From Acidimicrobiaceae bacterium (GTDB lineage Bacteria; Actinomycetota; Acidimicrobiia; Acidimicrobiales; RAAP-2), in NCBI GenBank assembly GCA_003167415.1, contig PMTF01000009.1, positions 62,001 to 126,000 on the forward strand: a stretch of 64,000 nt of DNA, given 5' to 3'. Shown piece by piece: positions 7,882 through 16,154 of the stretch. The notes under the pieces are model-generated. The model was not told where the DNA came from, did no database searches, and worked only from the letters and a program-made list of their open reading frames with translations. The position numbers were made by a program, and so were the translations under genes. Positions within the stretch are counted from its first letter, which is position 1; the number at the start of each line of letters is the position of its first letter.

Positions 7882-7901
7882 CAATCACAACTGCTGTCGC
7901 G
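7882..7901. repeat. 20-base near-copy of the 3' end of the zinc-ribbon gene at 15936
   Basis: This 20-base stretch matches 15937-15956 at 19 of 20 positions. The second copy encodes the end of a 55-residue zinc-ribbon protein. Here no such gene remains. The rest of the 7701-7937 gap shows no coding frame of conviction, only a weak CCAAT/ATTGG repeat near 7848. Confidence 0.3.
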
Positions 7902-7937
7902 TTTCGTCAACGGCATGGAGCCCATGCACTACAACCT

Positions 7938-8288
7938 CTAAACCTTTCTCGCGGCCGCCGCTTCGTCGTAGGCGTGAAGGGCCCTCGGACCCCACACGGT
8001 TCCCGGGCCGCCGTTCAACGCGATAGCCACGCCGATGGCTTCGGCGATCTGTTGGCGGGTGGCGCCCTCGCGCAGCGCACCGCGAGTGTGGGCGACGATG
8101 CAGCCGTCGCATTCGCGAGTGATCGATATGACCATGGCGAGGAGCTCTTTGGTCAATCGAGAGAGCTCGCCTTCGGTTTGTGCGGCTTGAGAAAGAGCGC
8201 CGAAACTCTTCATCACGTCGGGAATCAACTCTCGCAGATCCTGGGCGGGCTGACGCAACTCTTCACGAATATCATCCATACTGTTCAT
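7938..8288 (-). CDS. Carboxymuconolactone decarboxylase / AhpD-like protein
   Basis: A small all-helical protein of 116 residues with the AhpD-type active site CDGCIVAHTRGALREGA. This is a CxxC with a histidine three residues later, preceded by an acidic residue. Such proteins act as thiol-dependent peroxidases or peroxidase adaptors, or as decarboxylases. The CxxC favours the redox role. The start ATG at 8288 is firm, with GGAGGT five bases upstream. It is alone on its strand between the cis-prenyltransferase (convergent) and the CDF-like gene 161 bases upstream, so it is likely a single-gene unit. Confidence 0.87.
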   Translation of the reverse strand: MNSMDDIREELRQPAQDLRELIPDVMKSFGALSQAAQTEGELSRLTKELLAMVISITRECDGCIVAHTRGALREGATRQQIAEAIGVAIALNGGPGTVWGPRALHAYDEAAAARKV

Positions 8289-8449
8289 AACTACCTCCGA
8301 GATTGAGCGTAGCGATTGTGGAATTGACTCCTACGACACCAACAATCACTGGCCGACATGATGCAATCCGTGCATCACGATCACTGGGCGACGAAGTTTG
8401 AGAATGCAATTGCTCATAAAACATTCGAAGCCCCGTACCAGAATTCCAA

Positions 8450-9037
8450 TCAATGTTTGAGTGACCCACGGGCCTCTCGAAGGGCGTAATAGACAATCAC
8501 GTAGCCCGTCACTGGATCGGCCCACCACCACCCGGCGAAGGCATTCAATACGAGGCCGAAGAGCACTGCCGTGGCGAGGATTCCATCGATCATCGTGACG
8601 CGACCCTCGGCCTTCAATACGGGGTTGTCCAGGGCGGTTCCAATTCGGGCTTTTCCTGAAGCGAGTGCGAACATGGCGACGGCGGTTATGGCAGTCCAGA
8701 CGATACCGATTGAACTGTGATGGGGCCGAAAGCCAACTACGAGGACGAAAGTGCTCTGCGCACCTAAGTAGATGGCCAATGCCACAAAAGCGGACCCGAT
8801 CATCCGCAGTGCCTTGATTTGTCGGGCTTGGGCGATGTCAGCGAGTTCCCAGAGTACGACCACTGACGCACCAATCTCAATCACGCTGTCCAAGCCGAAA
8901 CCCGCCAGAGCCACTGACTTGGCTTCAAGAGCGGCGTAGGCGAGAATGAACACCCCCACCACGTTCCAACCAAGCGTGATCACCTCAAGTTGGCGTCCAC
9001 GACGCAGTGCGAGTGCGCCAACGTCGTCGGGTTGCAT
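8450..9037 (-). CDS. CDF-like cation transporter, membrane domain only (195 aa)
   Basis: A membrane protein with about five to six hydrophobic segments and the GFGLDSVIEI motif seen in a short actinobacterial branch of the cation diffusion facilitator family. The C-terminal cytoplasmic metal-sensing domain of full CDF proteins is absent: the chain stops after WADPVTGYVIVYYALREA. The Asp/Glu of LDSVIE and the Asp of MIDGILA are candidate metal ligands in place of the usual HxxxD pairs. The ATG at 9037 was chosen; GTGs at 9043 and 9049 are alternatives. The much longer frame to 9721 is only an extension across the promoter and the divergent carbonic anhydrase. Confidence 0.78.
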   Translation of the reverse strand: MQPDDVGALALRRGRQLEVITLGWNVVGVFILAYAALEAKSVALAGFGLDSVIEIGASVVVLWELADIAQARQIKALRMIGSAFVALAIYLGAQSTFVLVVGFRPHHSSIGIVWTAITAVAMFALASGKARIGTALDNPVLKAEGRVTMIDGILATAVLFGLVLNAFAGWWWADPVTGYVIVYYALREARGSLKH

Positions 9038-9061
9038 GGTCACTTGCACAATGTAATTCGT

Positions 9062-9094
9062 TCGAATTCGAATTCGACGTGACCAATTCGAATT
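9062..9094. promoter_or_regulatory. Two AATTCGAATT palindromes upstream of the CDF-like gene
   Basis: A perfect 16-base palindrome, TCGAATTCGAATTCGA, occupies 9062-9077. A second, AATTCGAATT, is at 9085-9094. They lie 25 to 57 bases before the predicted CDF-like start and inside the region shared with the divergent carbonic anhydrase. The AT-rich repeated boxes look like a repressor operator, but no regulator gene is adjacent. Confidence 0.45.
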
Positions 9095-9232
9095 AATTGC
9101 GTAGTGACGCGTTTCCAGAATCAACGTGATACGAGTGAATCCACGACGCCGAGACAACACTTCGCACGAGACGATGTCGGGTTCCAATGAATGGTGGACC
9201 TCGTACCCCATCATGTTTCCTAGGATTGTCCG

Positions 9233-9733
9233 ATGAGCGTCATCGATGATCTCGTCGCCCACAACCGTGCCTACGTGGAACGTCACGGCCATCGCGAGAT
9301 GCCGACTTCGCCCCAGCTCCATCTGACGGTGTTGACGTGTATGGACTCCCGACTCGACCTCTTCGGCGCCCTCGGGCTCAACCTCGGCGAGGCCCACCTC
9401 ATCCGCAACGCCGGTGGACTGGCGAGCGACGACGCGATACGCTCGCTGCTGCTCAGTCAACGGCTGCTGGGAACCCGAGCCGTGATGGTGATCCACCACA
9501 CGCGCTGCGGCTTGGAGTCCTTCGACGAACAGTCGCTCGCCGACGAGGTCGAAGCCGCCGTCGGTGTCCGACCACCCTTTCGACTGGGCGCCTACCGCGA
9601 CGTCGAAGAGGACGTGCGCTCGACGCTCGAGACGCTGCGGGCCAGTCCCTTCGTGGATTCGACTGAGATCCGCGGCTTCGTGTTCGACGTCGATGACGGC
9701 GACCTGCGCGAGATCAGTCAAAGAACTTCTTGA
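9233..9733 (+). CDS. Beta-class carbonic anhydrase (Rv1284 type)
   Basis: Interconverts carbon dioxide and bicarbonate in the cytoplasm. The zinc site of the beta class is visible: Cys and Asp in TCMDSRLD near residue 36, and His and Cys in VIHHTRCGLESF near residue 90. A length of 166 residues and the N-terminus IDDLVAHNRAYV match the short Mycobacterium Rv1284 branch, not the longer plant-type enzymes. AGGA precedes the ATG by about nine bases. The last 20 bases overlap the convergent acetyltransferase gene. It is divergent from the CDF-like gene. Confidence 0.9.
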   Translation: MSVIDDLVAHNRAYVERHGHREMPTSPQLHLTVLTCMDSRLDLFGALGLNLGEAHLIRNAGGLASDDAIRSLLLSQRLLGTRAVMVIHHTRCGLESFDEQSLADEVEAAVGVRPPFRLGAYRDVEEDVRSTLETLRASPFVDSTEIRGFVFDVDDGDLREISQRTS

Positions 9734-10160
9734 AGCCCCGACTGGTCTGGTCGTAGCCGTTGGCGAGATAGAACCGGTGGGCGTCCTTGCGTACGTTGCG
9801 ACTCGTCAACTGGATGCGGTAGCAGCCGCGTTCCTTCGCCAGCTCTTCGGCGGCGATGAGCAGCTCGGCGCCGATACCGCGACTTCGCATGTCGCTACGT
9901 ACGTGCACGCTTTCGATTTCACAACACCAGCCCGCGGCGTGTTGGAAGTGTTGGAAGATGATGACCTGACAGACGCCGACCACCGCGCCCTCCACCACGG
10001 CGACCACGACGTCGCCTCGTTGACGACGGGTCTCTTCCACGGCCGACCAATAATCGTCGACGCGCAACGCGTCCTCGAACTCCGGCATTAACGATCCGTC
10101 GCGAAGTAAATCGACGGCCGCCGCAACGTCGCCGTAGTCAATCGGGCGGACGAGCGCCAT
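9714..10160 (-). CDS. GNAT-family N-acetyltransferase
   Basis: A single GNAT domain of 148 residues. The acetyl-CoA pyrophosphate-binding motif is RSRGIGAELLIAAEELAKERGC, preceded by the strand EIESVHVRSDM. The C-terminal LTSRNVRKDAHRFYLANGYDQTSRGFKKFF is the common end of the AAC/RimI-like subgroup. The acceptor substrate is unknown. A TTG directly before the ATG (10163) overlaps nothing, while the amidase stop ends at 10164, so the two genes are essentially contiguous and likely co-transcribed. The 3' end overlaps the convergent carbonic anhydrase gene by 20 bases. Confidence 0.88.
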   Translation of the reverse strand: MALVRPIDYGDVAAAVDLLRDGSLMPEFEDALRVDDYWSAVEETRRQRGDVVVAVVEGAVVGVCQVIIFQHFQHAAGWCCEIESVHVRSDMRSRGIGAELLIAAEELAKERGCYRIQLTSRNVRKDAHRFYLANGYDQTSRGFKKFFD

Positions 10161-10163
10161 CAA

Positions 10164-11564
10164 CTATTCGCGGGGGTCGATCGGCGTTAACACGCCGACG
10201 GCACCTTCGATGGCTTCGGCCGCGTCGAGGCAGAGGTCATCGCGAAAGAGCGTCCCCATGACCTGGACCCCGGTCGGCAGCCCGTTCGCGACGCCGGTGG
10301 CGACGCAGGCCGCGGGCAGACCCATCAGGTTGGCCGGCATCACGAAGCGGAACAACTCCACGACCTTCATGGCGGTGTCGCCATCGATGATGTCGTAGCC
10401 GTGTTCGAACGGCGGCTGCGTCCAGACCGGTCCGACGACCAACGGATAGGTCGCCATGAACTCGCGCCACGCCTTTTCCACCTTGTAGCGGCTTTCGTGC
10501 ATCAGGGCCATCGATTCGGGCGTCGCCGGTGGATACTCGATGTTCGTGAGCTCCAAGAATCGTTGACCCTCTTGCCCCATTAACGCCATTAGGAGCGGTT
10601 TTCGCACAGCGAGGCTGGTCATCATCAACTCGGACCACGCCAGGTAGCTCTCGAAGACCATGGGCGGTTCGATCTCTTCGACCTCGTAGCCCGCCGCTTC
10701 GAGGGCCCGGCCCGCGATGCGAACGCCTTCGGCGACGCCGTCGTCGGTGTCGCCGCCGAATGGTTCGGGCACCAACGCCACGCGCTTGGCGACGCTCGGC
10801 CCACCGAGCGGCGCGTCGATGGACTGCGGGTCACGGTGGTGGGCGCCCATGACCGCGCCGAGACCGAGGCGAACGTCTCCGACGGTTCGGGCCAAGACGC
10901 CATTGACCAGCATGATCTGGGCGTTGATCGCCATGTCGATAATCGACGACGGGTTGCCCTGGGCCACGCGACCCCGTGAGGGCTTGATCGACGCGATCCC
11001 GCAGGCGTAGGCCGGGTTACGAAGCGATCCGCCGATGTCGTTGCCCAGTCCGATAGGGCTCATGCCCGAGGCGATAGCGGCCGCTTCCCCACCGGAGGAG
11101 CCGCCGGCCGTGCGCCCGCGCTTCCAGGGATTGTGCGTCGAGCCGTAGAGCGAAGATTCGGAGTTGATGCGCAGTCCGAGGTCGGGCATGTTGGTGCGCG
11201 CGAGGGCGACCGCCCCGGCTCGGCGCATCGATTCGACCGGCGGCGCGTCGGCGTCGGCCATGAAATCCTTCAGCGTCACACAGCCCTCGTTGGTGCTGTA
11301 GCCGGCGACGTCGAGGTTGACTTTGATCGTGAAGGGCACGCCGTGCAACACGCCGAGCGGACCGCCGACCTTTTGCTTGGCGTCGGCGGCGTCGGCCTCG
11401 GCGCGCACTTCATCGGGCCGCACTTCGACGACGGCGTTCACAGCGCCGTTGACCGCGTCGATTCGCTCCAGGTGGGCCTCGATGACCTCGCGCGACGACG
11501 TGGCGCCGCTTCGAATCAAGTTCGCCAGCGATGACGCCGACTCCCGCCACAGTTCCTTTGCCAC
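10164..11564 (-). CDS. Amidase-signature family hydrolase
   Basis: Hydrolyses a carboxylic amide. The Ser-cisSer-Lys triad of the amidase-signature family is complete: Lys in PFTIKVNLD, cis-Ser in the TAGGSSGGEAAAIASG loop, and the nucleophile Ser in GNDIGGSLRNPA. Length is normal at 466 residues from the GTG. That GTG at 11564 follows a G-run (GGGGGG) at good spacing. The ATG at 11609 gives 15 more residues but has no ribosome site. The natural substrate is not predictable. GatA of the glutamyl-tRNA amidotransferase is unlikely because no gatB or gatC is near and the C-terminal half differs. It probably shares a transcript with the acetyltransferase. Confidence 0.88.
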   Translation of the reverse strand: MAKELWRESASSLANLIRSGATSSREVIEAHLERIDAVNGAVNAVVEVRPDEVRAEADAADAKQKVGGPLGVLHGVPFTIKVNLDVAGYSTNEGCVTLKDFMADADAPPVESMRRAGAVALARTNMPDLGLRINSESSLYGSTHNPWKRGRTAGGSSGGEAAAIASGMSPIGLGNDIGGSLRNPAYACGIASIKPSRGRVAQGNPSSIIDMAINAQIMLVNGVLARTVGDVRLGLGAVMGAHHRDPQSIDAPLGGPSVAKRVALVPEPFGGDTDDGVAEGVRIAGRALEAAGYEVEEIEPPMVFESYLAWSELMMTSLAVRKPLLMALMGQEGQRFLELTNIEYPPATPESMALMHESRYKVEKAWREFMATYPLVVGPVWTQPPFEHGYDIIDGDTAMKVVELFRFVMPANLMGLPAACVATGVANGLPTGVQVMGTLFRDDLCLDAAEAIEGAVGVLTPIDPRE

Positions 11565-11621
11565 GAGACCCCCCGTCGAAAACTCTCTGGGTAGTCTGGC
11601 ACGCGCCATGGCGCGTTCGAA

Positions 11622-12461
11622 TCAGCCGAAACGACCGAGGGTGTAGTCCAGCGTTCGAGGGTCGATGGGGTTGTTGAAGATCTTTTCGGTGGTGTCGAAC
11701 TCGATCAGTTCACCGGCGCGGTCCTCGCCCATCAGCAAGAACGCGCAGTCGTCCGAGATGCGAGCGGCCTGTTGCATGTTGTGGGTCACGATGATGACCG
11801 TGACGCGCTTCTTCAACTCGGTCATCAACTCTTCGATCTTCAAGGTCGCGATCGGGTCCAGGGCCGACGTGGGCTCGTCCATCAAGAGCACCTCGGGGTC
11901 CATGGCGAGGGCGCGCGCAATGCACAGGCGCTGCTGCTCGCCCCCGGAGAGGTTCGAGGCCGCGACCTTCAGTCGGCTCTGGACGCTGTCCCAGAGGGCC
12001 GCGGACTTGAGCGACGTCTCGGCCGCCTCGTCGAGGATCGACTTCTTCTTCACGCCGTTGAAGCGCAGTCCGGAGACCGCGTTCTCGTAGATGGACATGG
12101 TGGGGAAGGGATTGGGGCGTTGGAAGACCATGCCCACGCGCGTGCGCAGTTCGGTCACCGTGATGTCGCCGCGGTAGATATCGGTACCCTCGAGCAGGAT
12201 CTGGCCGGCCACCTTGGCGCCGGGCGTCAGGTCGTGCAATCGATTGAGCGCGCGCAGCAACGTGGTCTTACCGGAACCGGACGGTCCGATCAGACTGGTC
12301 ACGCGATTCTTGGTGACGTCGAAGGTGCAATCGCGAACGGCCACGCGACCGTGAAACGACACGGCGACGCCCTTCAGCTGCATCGCGGCGGCCCCGCGTT
12401 CGGGTGACTCGGTCGGCGCTACGACCTTCGTCTCGACTTGTGCCATGAATTCTTGGTCCAT
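11622..12461 (-). CDS. pstB: Phosphate ABC transporter ATPase PstB
   Basis: Energises high-affinity phosphate uptake on the cytoplasmic face. Walker A (GPSGSGKTT), signature (LSGGEQQR) and Walker B with the catalytic glutamate ([13 protein letters not shown]) are present. The segment [23 protein letters not shown] is diagnostic of PstB, as is the end [16 protein letters not shown]. The ATG follows the pstA stop by 3 bases with AAGG overlapping the pstA end, so translation is coupled. The first 25 residues form a non-conserved acidic extension. Last gene of pstSCAB, with no phoU attached. Confidence 0.97.
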   Translation of the reverse strand: MDQEFMAQVETKVVAPTESPERGAAAMQLKGVAVSFHGRVAVRDCTFDVTKNRVTSLIGPSGSGKTTLLRALNRLHDLTPGAKVAGQILLEGTDIYRGDITVTELRTRVGMVFQRPNPFPTMSIYENAVSGLRFNGVKKKSILDEAAETSLKSAALWDSVQSRLKVAASNLSGGEQQRLCIARALAMDPEVLLMDEPTSALDPIATLKIEELMTELKKRVTVIIVTHNMQQAARISDDCAFLLMGEDRAGELIEFDTTEKIFNNPIDPRTLDYTLGRFG

Positions 12462-12464
12462 TGG

Positions 12465-13397
12465 TTACCTTGCCTGTTGCTTTCTCGATGCCCAGATGCG
12501 GGCGCTTAAACTCAAAACAAAAACGAACACAACGAGCACCAGCGCAATACCCCATACTTCGGTACGCAGACTGGGCCATTCCGACTTGGCGTTCTCGTAA
12601 ATCGAGAGCGGCAAAGCAGAAACAGGGTCCAACGGCTTCCAAGAATTAATGTAGCCGCCCCCGATGACCAAGAGCACTGGCGCCGTCTCCCCGATGGCTC
12701 GCGAGATGGCCAAGATGATGCCGGTCACGATTCCAGTCACCGCCGCCGGCAGCACGATCTTCATCGATACTTTGTGGGGCTTGGCTCCGAGCGCCAGTCC
12801 GGCCTCGCGAAGGGTGTGGGGCACGCCGCGCACCGCGATCTCGCTGGAAATCACGATGACCGGGAGCATCAGGACCGCCAAGGCGAAGGACCCGGCGATG
12901 GCCGAGAAGCCGACGTGCAGGTCGCGCACGATGAAGGAGAAGGCGAACAGTCCCATGAGGATCGACGGAGCTCCGGCCATCGTCTGGGAGATCACCCGCA
13001 AGGTCGCCGCCAGTTTCGAGTCGGATTCGGCCAGGTAGACGCCGACCAAGACGCCGACCGGAATCGCCATGACCGAGGCGTACAGCGTGAGCACCAGGGT
13101 GCCCAGAATGGCGTTGGATACGCCGCCGGTCGCATTCGGCGCGATCAACGACGGCGTTTGGGGTAGCTGGGTGTAAAAGCCGATGTGCAAGACCACGGGC
13201 AGGCCGCGGTTGAACAACTGAAACAAGAGCAGCACCAACGGTACGGCGGTGACCAAGAGGGCCAGCGCGCAGAGCACGACCATGATCCTCGAACGCACTT
13301 GTCGCCTCGCGCGCGAGCGCTCCGAGATCGAGCGGATCTCGTCGCGCATCTGATGGCCCGTCTCGACTGGTTCTACGAGTTCGGTCATGTCACTCAT
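12465..13397 (-). CDS. pstA: Phosphate ABC transporter permease PstA
   Basis: Inner-membrane permease, 310 residues, with six predicted helices after a cytoplasmic N-terminal tail of about 35 residues. The EAA loop that contacts PstB is AGLALGAKPHKVSMKIVLPAAVTGIVTGIILAIS by position (about residues 195-230), ending in the RAIGETAPVL segment typical of PstA. The ATG overlaps the pstC stop by 4 bases (ATGA). It works as a heterodimer with PstC. Confidence 0.96.
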   Translation of the reverse strand: MSDMTELVEPVETGHQMRDEIRSISERSRARRQVRSRIMVVLCALALLVTAVPLVLLLFQLFNRGLPVVLHIGFYTQLPQTPSLIAPNATGGVSNAILGTLVLTLYASVMAIPVGVLVGVYLAESDSKLAATLRVISQTMAGAPSILMGLFAFSFIVRDLHVGFSAIAGSFALAVLMLPVIVISSEIAVRGVPHTLREAGLALGAKPHKVSMKIVLPAAVTGIVTGIILAISRAIGETAPVLLVIGGGYINSWKPLDPVSALPLSIYENAKSEWPSLRTEVWGIALVLVVFVFVLSLSARIWASRKQQAR

Positions 13398-14377
13398 ACG
13401 ACCGCCAAGACCTTTCGTTGACGAGATACCAACCCCCGACTGATCAGCGAAAGCCCGAAGTTCACCAGCATCAATAGCACGCCGAGGGCCATCAAGGCCG
13501 CGATCTCATTGCCCTGGGCCTCGCCAAACTCGGTCGCGATCCACGACGCGATGGACGTGCCGGGATAGAGCAGGTGGTACTGCACGTTGGCGACGCCACC
13601 GGCGACCAACGCCACCGCGACGGTCTCGCCGGTCGCTCGCGCCAGGGCGAGGAACGTGGCCCCGAACAGTCCAATCTTGGCCGTCGGAAGGACGACCTCT
13701 CGAATCATCTGCCAGCGAGTGGCGCCGAGGGAAAGACTGGCTTCGATGAGGTCATTGGGGACGACCGAGATGACCTCTCGGCTGATCGCTACGAAGGTCG
13801 GCAGGATCATCACCGCGAGCACGATCGAAGCCAACAACAGTGACTGGCCGTCCTGCTGGCCCGGGTTACCGAACAGCTCCTTGGCGAAAGGCCAGCTATT
13901 GAGCCACGGGATGACGGTCTTCAACATCCACGGGGCCAGTACCAGGAATCCCCAGAGTCCGTAGACGACGCTCGGGACGGCGGCCAGCAGTTCGACGAGC
14001 GTCGCGACGACGTTGCGAAACCGACGCGGCAGGAGAAAGACGATCGAGATCGAGGTGCCCAATCCAATAACGACGGCGATCACTAAGGCAACCACTGACG
14101 TCTCGAGGGTGCCCACGATCATCGCGAGACCGCCGAACGGTCCCGCGGGTGACTGCCAGCCGTTGCCCCCCAGCAGGGTGCCGGTGTGATGCTCAAAATC
14201 CGGCAGGGCGTTCCAGAGAATAGTTCCGATGAAGCCGACGCTCACCGCCGCGAACACGATGCTCGCGAGGATTAACACGTAGTGGTACCACGTACGCGTA
14301 GGAGTGGCGGAGTTGAACTCCGCCCCTCCTGCTTCGTGCGTGGTGAAATCAGGAGGTGGAGGTATGACGATTGACAC
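13394..14377 (-). CDS. pstC: Phosphate ABC transporter permease PstC
   Basis: Inner-membrane permease partner of PstA, 327 residues. Hydrophobic segments begin near residue 32. The pore-region stretch VPSVVYGLWGFLVLAPW and the coupling loop ASLSLGATRWQMIREVVLPTAKIG are typical of PstC, as is LARATGETVAVALV. It begins 45 bases after pstS. No attenuator is obvious in that gap, although an expression step between pstS and pstC is common in such operons. Confidence 0.96.
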   Translation of the reverse strand: MSIVIPPPPDFTTHEAGGAEFNSATPTRTWYHYVLILASIVFAAVSVGFIGTILWNALPDFEHHTGTLLGGNGWQSPAGPFGGLAMIVGTLETSVVALVIAVVIGLGTSISIVFLLPRRFRNVVATLVELLAAVPSVVYGLWGFLVLAPWMLKTVIPWLNSWPFAKELFGNPGQQDGQSLLLASIVLAVMILPTFVAISREVISVVPNDLIEASLSLGATRWQMIREVVLPTAKIGLFGATFLALARATGETVAVALVAGGVANVQYHLLYPGTSIASWIATEFGEAQGNEIAALMALGVLLMLVNFGLSLISRGLVSRQRKVLAVV

Positions 14378-14422
14378 CGCTGCTCTCTACCTCACTTTGT
14401 GGTCGTTACTGCTTCTTTGTAG

Positions 14423-15769
14423 TTACGTCTTTTTGGTGAGCAGGACCGCCGCGCCCGAGGTCACGTTCATCAACTGCTGACGGGAGTAGGCCGCGATCGC
14501 CGCCGGCAAGGGCACGTAGCCCTCGGCTTTGGCGAGTGCACCCTGGGCGAAGTGGGTCTCCCAGTCGAGGTACTTGACGATCGCTTCGCCGGTCGCCTCG
14601 TTGGTCTGGTTCTTGGCCACGATGGCCCAGCTGTAGGTCGCGAGCGGCCACACGTTATTACCAGGTTGGTTGACGATCGAGAAGGCGTCGGGCGTGATGT
14701 TCGTACCGGCGGCGGCGGCCGCGGCCGCGATGTTCGTCAATGTGGGCTGGAGCCACTGACCATTTCGGTCCTGCAGCGACGCCGTCTGAATGGCGGCGTT
14801 GCCGGGGATCAACAGGTAGCTGTACTCCACGTAGCCAATGGAGCCGGGGTTCGAGTTGATGTCGGTGGCCAAGGCTGCGTTGTTCGCCGCCGCCAAGATG
14901 TTCGGGGCGTGCCAGAGGTTGCCGCTACCTTCCATCACGTTGCCGCTCGGAGTGTGCGCCGAGCCGCCGGCGGAGTGCAGCCAGTCCGTGAAGGCGTAGG
15001 TCGTGCCCGAGCTCGCGGCGCGGTAGATGACCTTGATCGTGTTGGATGGTGAGTTCGAGGTGTAGAGCGCCTGGAGCGCCTTACCGGTCGTCGAGGAGGC
15101 GCCACCGTTGGTGGCGATGATCGCGGGGTTCGACCACGTGGTGATCGCGCCGTCGTAGATCTGGGCGACCTCGCTGCTCGTCAAACGGACGGTCGAGAGA
15201 CCCGAGCCGGCGAGGTTGTAGCCGACGACCGCGCCACCGAGGATGTACGGAACCTGGACGAAGTTCGCCTCCACCGCGCCCGTCGGCAGGGTGCCCGCCG
15301 AGGGCGTCATGGGCTGGTCGGAGAATCCGATGTTGACGCTGCCGTTGACGATCGTGGTACGACCGGTGCCGGATCCGGCGGCCGGGTACGAGCTGAAGTG
15401 CACCTTGCCACCGGCGCTATACGCGGTCGAGCCGCTGGTCGTTGCACCGACCATAGGAGCATCAAAGGACGAGCCGTTGATAGCCAGAGAGACCGAGCTC
15501 GGTACCACGAGGTCAATGTCACCGGACTTGTTGGTTCCCTGGAGTCCGCCCGAAGCCGGCTTGGGCTTGGGCTTGTGCTTCGACCAACCCTTAGGGCACA
15601 CGCCGCCCTTGGTCACGTAGCGCTTGGCTTGGACCTTGTTGGACCTAAGGCGGTAGCAGACCACCGACTTCTTATGTGAGGTTCCGGCACTGGCGGGTGC
15701 TGACACGACGGCGAGCAGACCGGCAACGGCCAGCGCAACTGCCGCGAGCGACCTGAATAGATTCTTCAT
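14423..15769 (-). CDS. pstS: Secreted phosphate-binding protein PstS with extra N-terminal Cys module
   Basis: Captures phosphate outside the membrane for PstCAB. A Sec signal peptide (MKNLFRSLAAVALAVAGLL) ends at an AxA site (APASA). There is no lipobox cysteine, so lipid anchoring is not evident. Before the binding domain there is an unusual module of about 35 residues with VVCYRL and GVCPKGW, rich in Lys, then a KPKPKP linker. The phosphate-binding fold follows from about residue 85 (GSSFDAPMVGAT, AAGSGTG, GFSDQPM). ATG 15769 has AGGAGG ten bases upstream. The open frame to 15823 is not used. First gene of the operon, behind a PHO-box. Confidence 0.94.
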   Translation of the reverse strand: MKNLFRSLAAVALAVAGLLAVVSAPASAGTSHKKSVVCYRLRSNKVQAKRYVTKGGVCPKGWSKHKPKPKPASGGLQGTNKSGDIDLVVPSSVSLAINGSSFDAPMVGATTSGSTAYSAGGKVHFSSYPAAGSGTGRTTIVNGSVNIGFSDQPMTPSAGTLPTGAVEANFVQVPYILGGAVVGYNLAGSGLSTVRLTSSEVAQIYDGAITTWSNPAIIATNGGASSTTGKALQALYTSNSPSNTIKVIYRAASSGTTYAFTDWLHSAGGSAHTPSGNVMEGSGNLWHAPNILAAANNAALATDINSNPGSIGYVEYSYLLIPGNAAIQTASLQDRNGQWLQPTLTNIAAAAAAAGTNITPDAFSIVNQPGNNVWPLATYSWAIVAKNQTNEATGEAIVKYLDWETHFAQGALAKAEGYVPLPAAIAAYSRQQLMNVTSGAAVLLTKKT

Positions 15770-15814
15770 TCTGAACTTTCCTCCTAAAGAAAGTGATTCA
15801 TGAGCGACGCGACG

Positions 15815-15829
15815 GTTCGACATTCGAAC
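15815..15829. promoter_or_regulatory. Inverted repeat in the pstS leader
   Basis: GTTCGACATTCGAAC has perfect 6-base arms around CAT. It lies 46 bases upstream of the pstS start, between the PHO-box and the ribosome site, so it could be a second control site or a leader stem. A similar GTTCGA-N6-TCGAAC repeat precedes mscL at 26435. Confidence 0.35.
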
Positions 15830-15855
15830 GTTTTGCCACTACGAAACCTACGAAT

Positions 15856-15877
15856 CGAAGGTAAACAGAATGTGAGC
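15856..15877 (-). promoter_or_regulatory. PHO-box upstream of pstS
   Basis: On the pst strand two 11-base units follow each other directly: GCTCACATTCT and GTTTACCTTCG. They match the GTTCACC-like direct repeat bound by PhoP in actinobacteria. The end of the box is 87 bases before the pstS start. This predicts induction of pstSCAB by phosphate starvation. No phoR-phoP pair is in the window. Confidence 0.6.
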
Positions 15878-15935
15878 GGATGGGTCGTTCAGAGTGAAAA
15901 ATTAAGGATTTCTGAAAAACTTCTTGGCGCGGTAA

Positions 15936-16103
15936 TCAATCACAACAGCTGTCGCGCCAACCGCACGACGAGCACTTGAAGTGCGCGTGCTCGGGGTTGA
16001 GAGACCCACCGCAGTGAGGGCATTCGGAGAAGATGGCAAACCGGTTGGCGCACTCGAGTACCGGAATGAACTGGTCACCGTGTTGATTGAGTATCTCGGT
16101 CAT
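15936..16103 (-). CDS. 55-residue double-CxxC zinc-ribbon protein
   Basis: A small gene read from ATG 16103 to TGA 15936. The product begins MTEILNQHGDQFIPVLEC and contains CPHC and, 17 residues on, CSSCGW, giving a four-cysteine zinc ribbon. It then ends in DSCCD. The spacing between the CxxC pairs and the GGSLNPEHAHFKCSSCGWRD context are those of rubredoxin-like or zinc-ribbon small proteins. Codon usage is normal for the region. The start has only a weak GGGTGG upstream. It lies 51 bases downstream of the grpB-like stop and could be the third gene of a tdk-grpB transcript. Function unknown. An RNA-, DNA- or protein-binding adaptor is plausible. Confidence 0.7.
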   Translation of the reverse strand: MTEILNQHGDQFIPVLECANRFAIFSECPHCGGSLNPEHAHFKCSSCGWRDSCCD

Positions 16104-16154
16104 CCACCCATTGTGGTTTCTCGACCGTGACGGCGCGGTGATAGCTAACCGAGT

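Noticed and set aside
10164-11564. Calling the amidase GatA
   Set aside because: No gatB or gatC is adjacent and the C-terminal half does not look like GatA, although the catalytic triad is shared.
15815-15829. LexA (SOS) box at the pstS leader
   Set aside because: Actinobacterial SOS boxes have the arms in the order CGAAC-N4-GTTCG; here the order is inverted.
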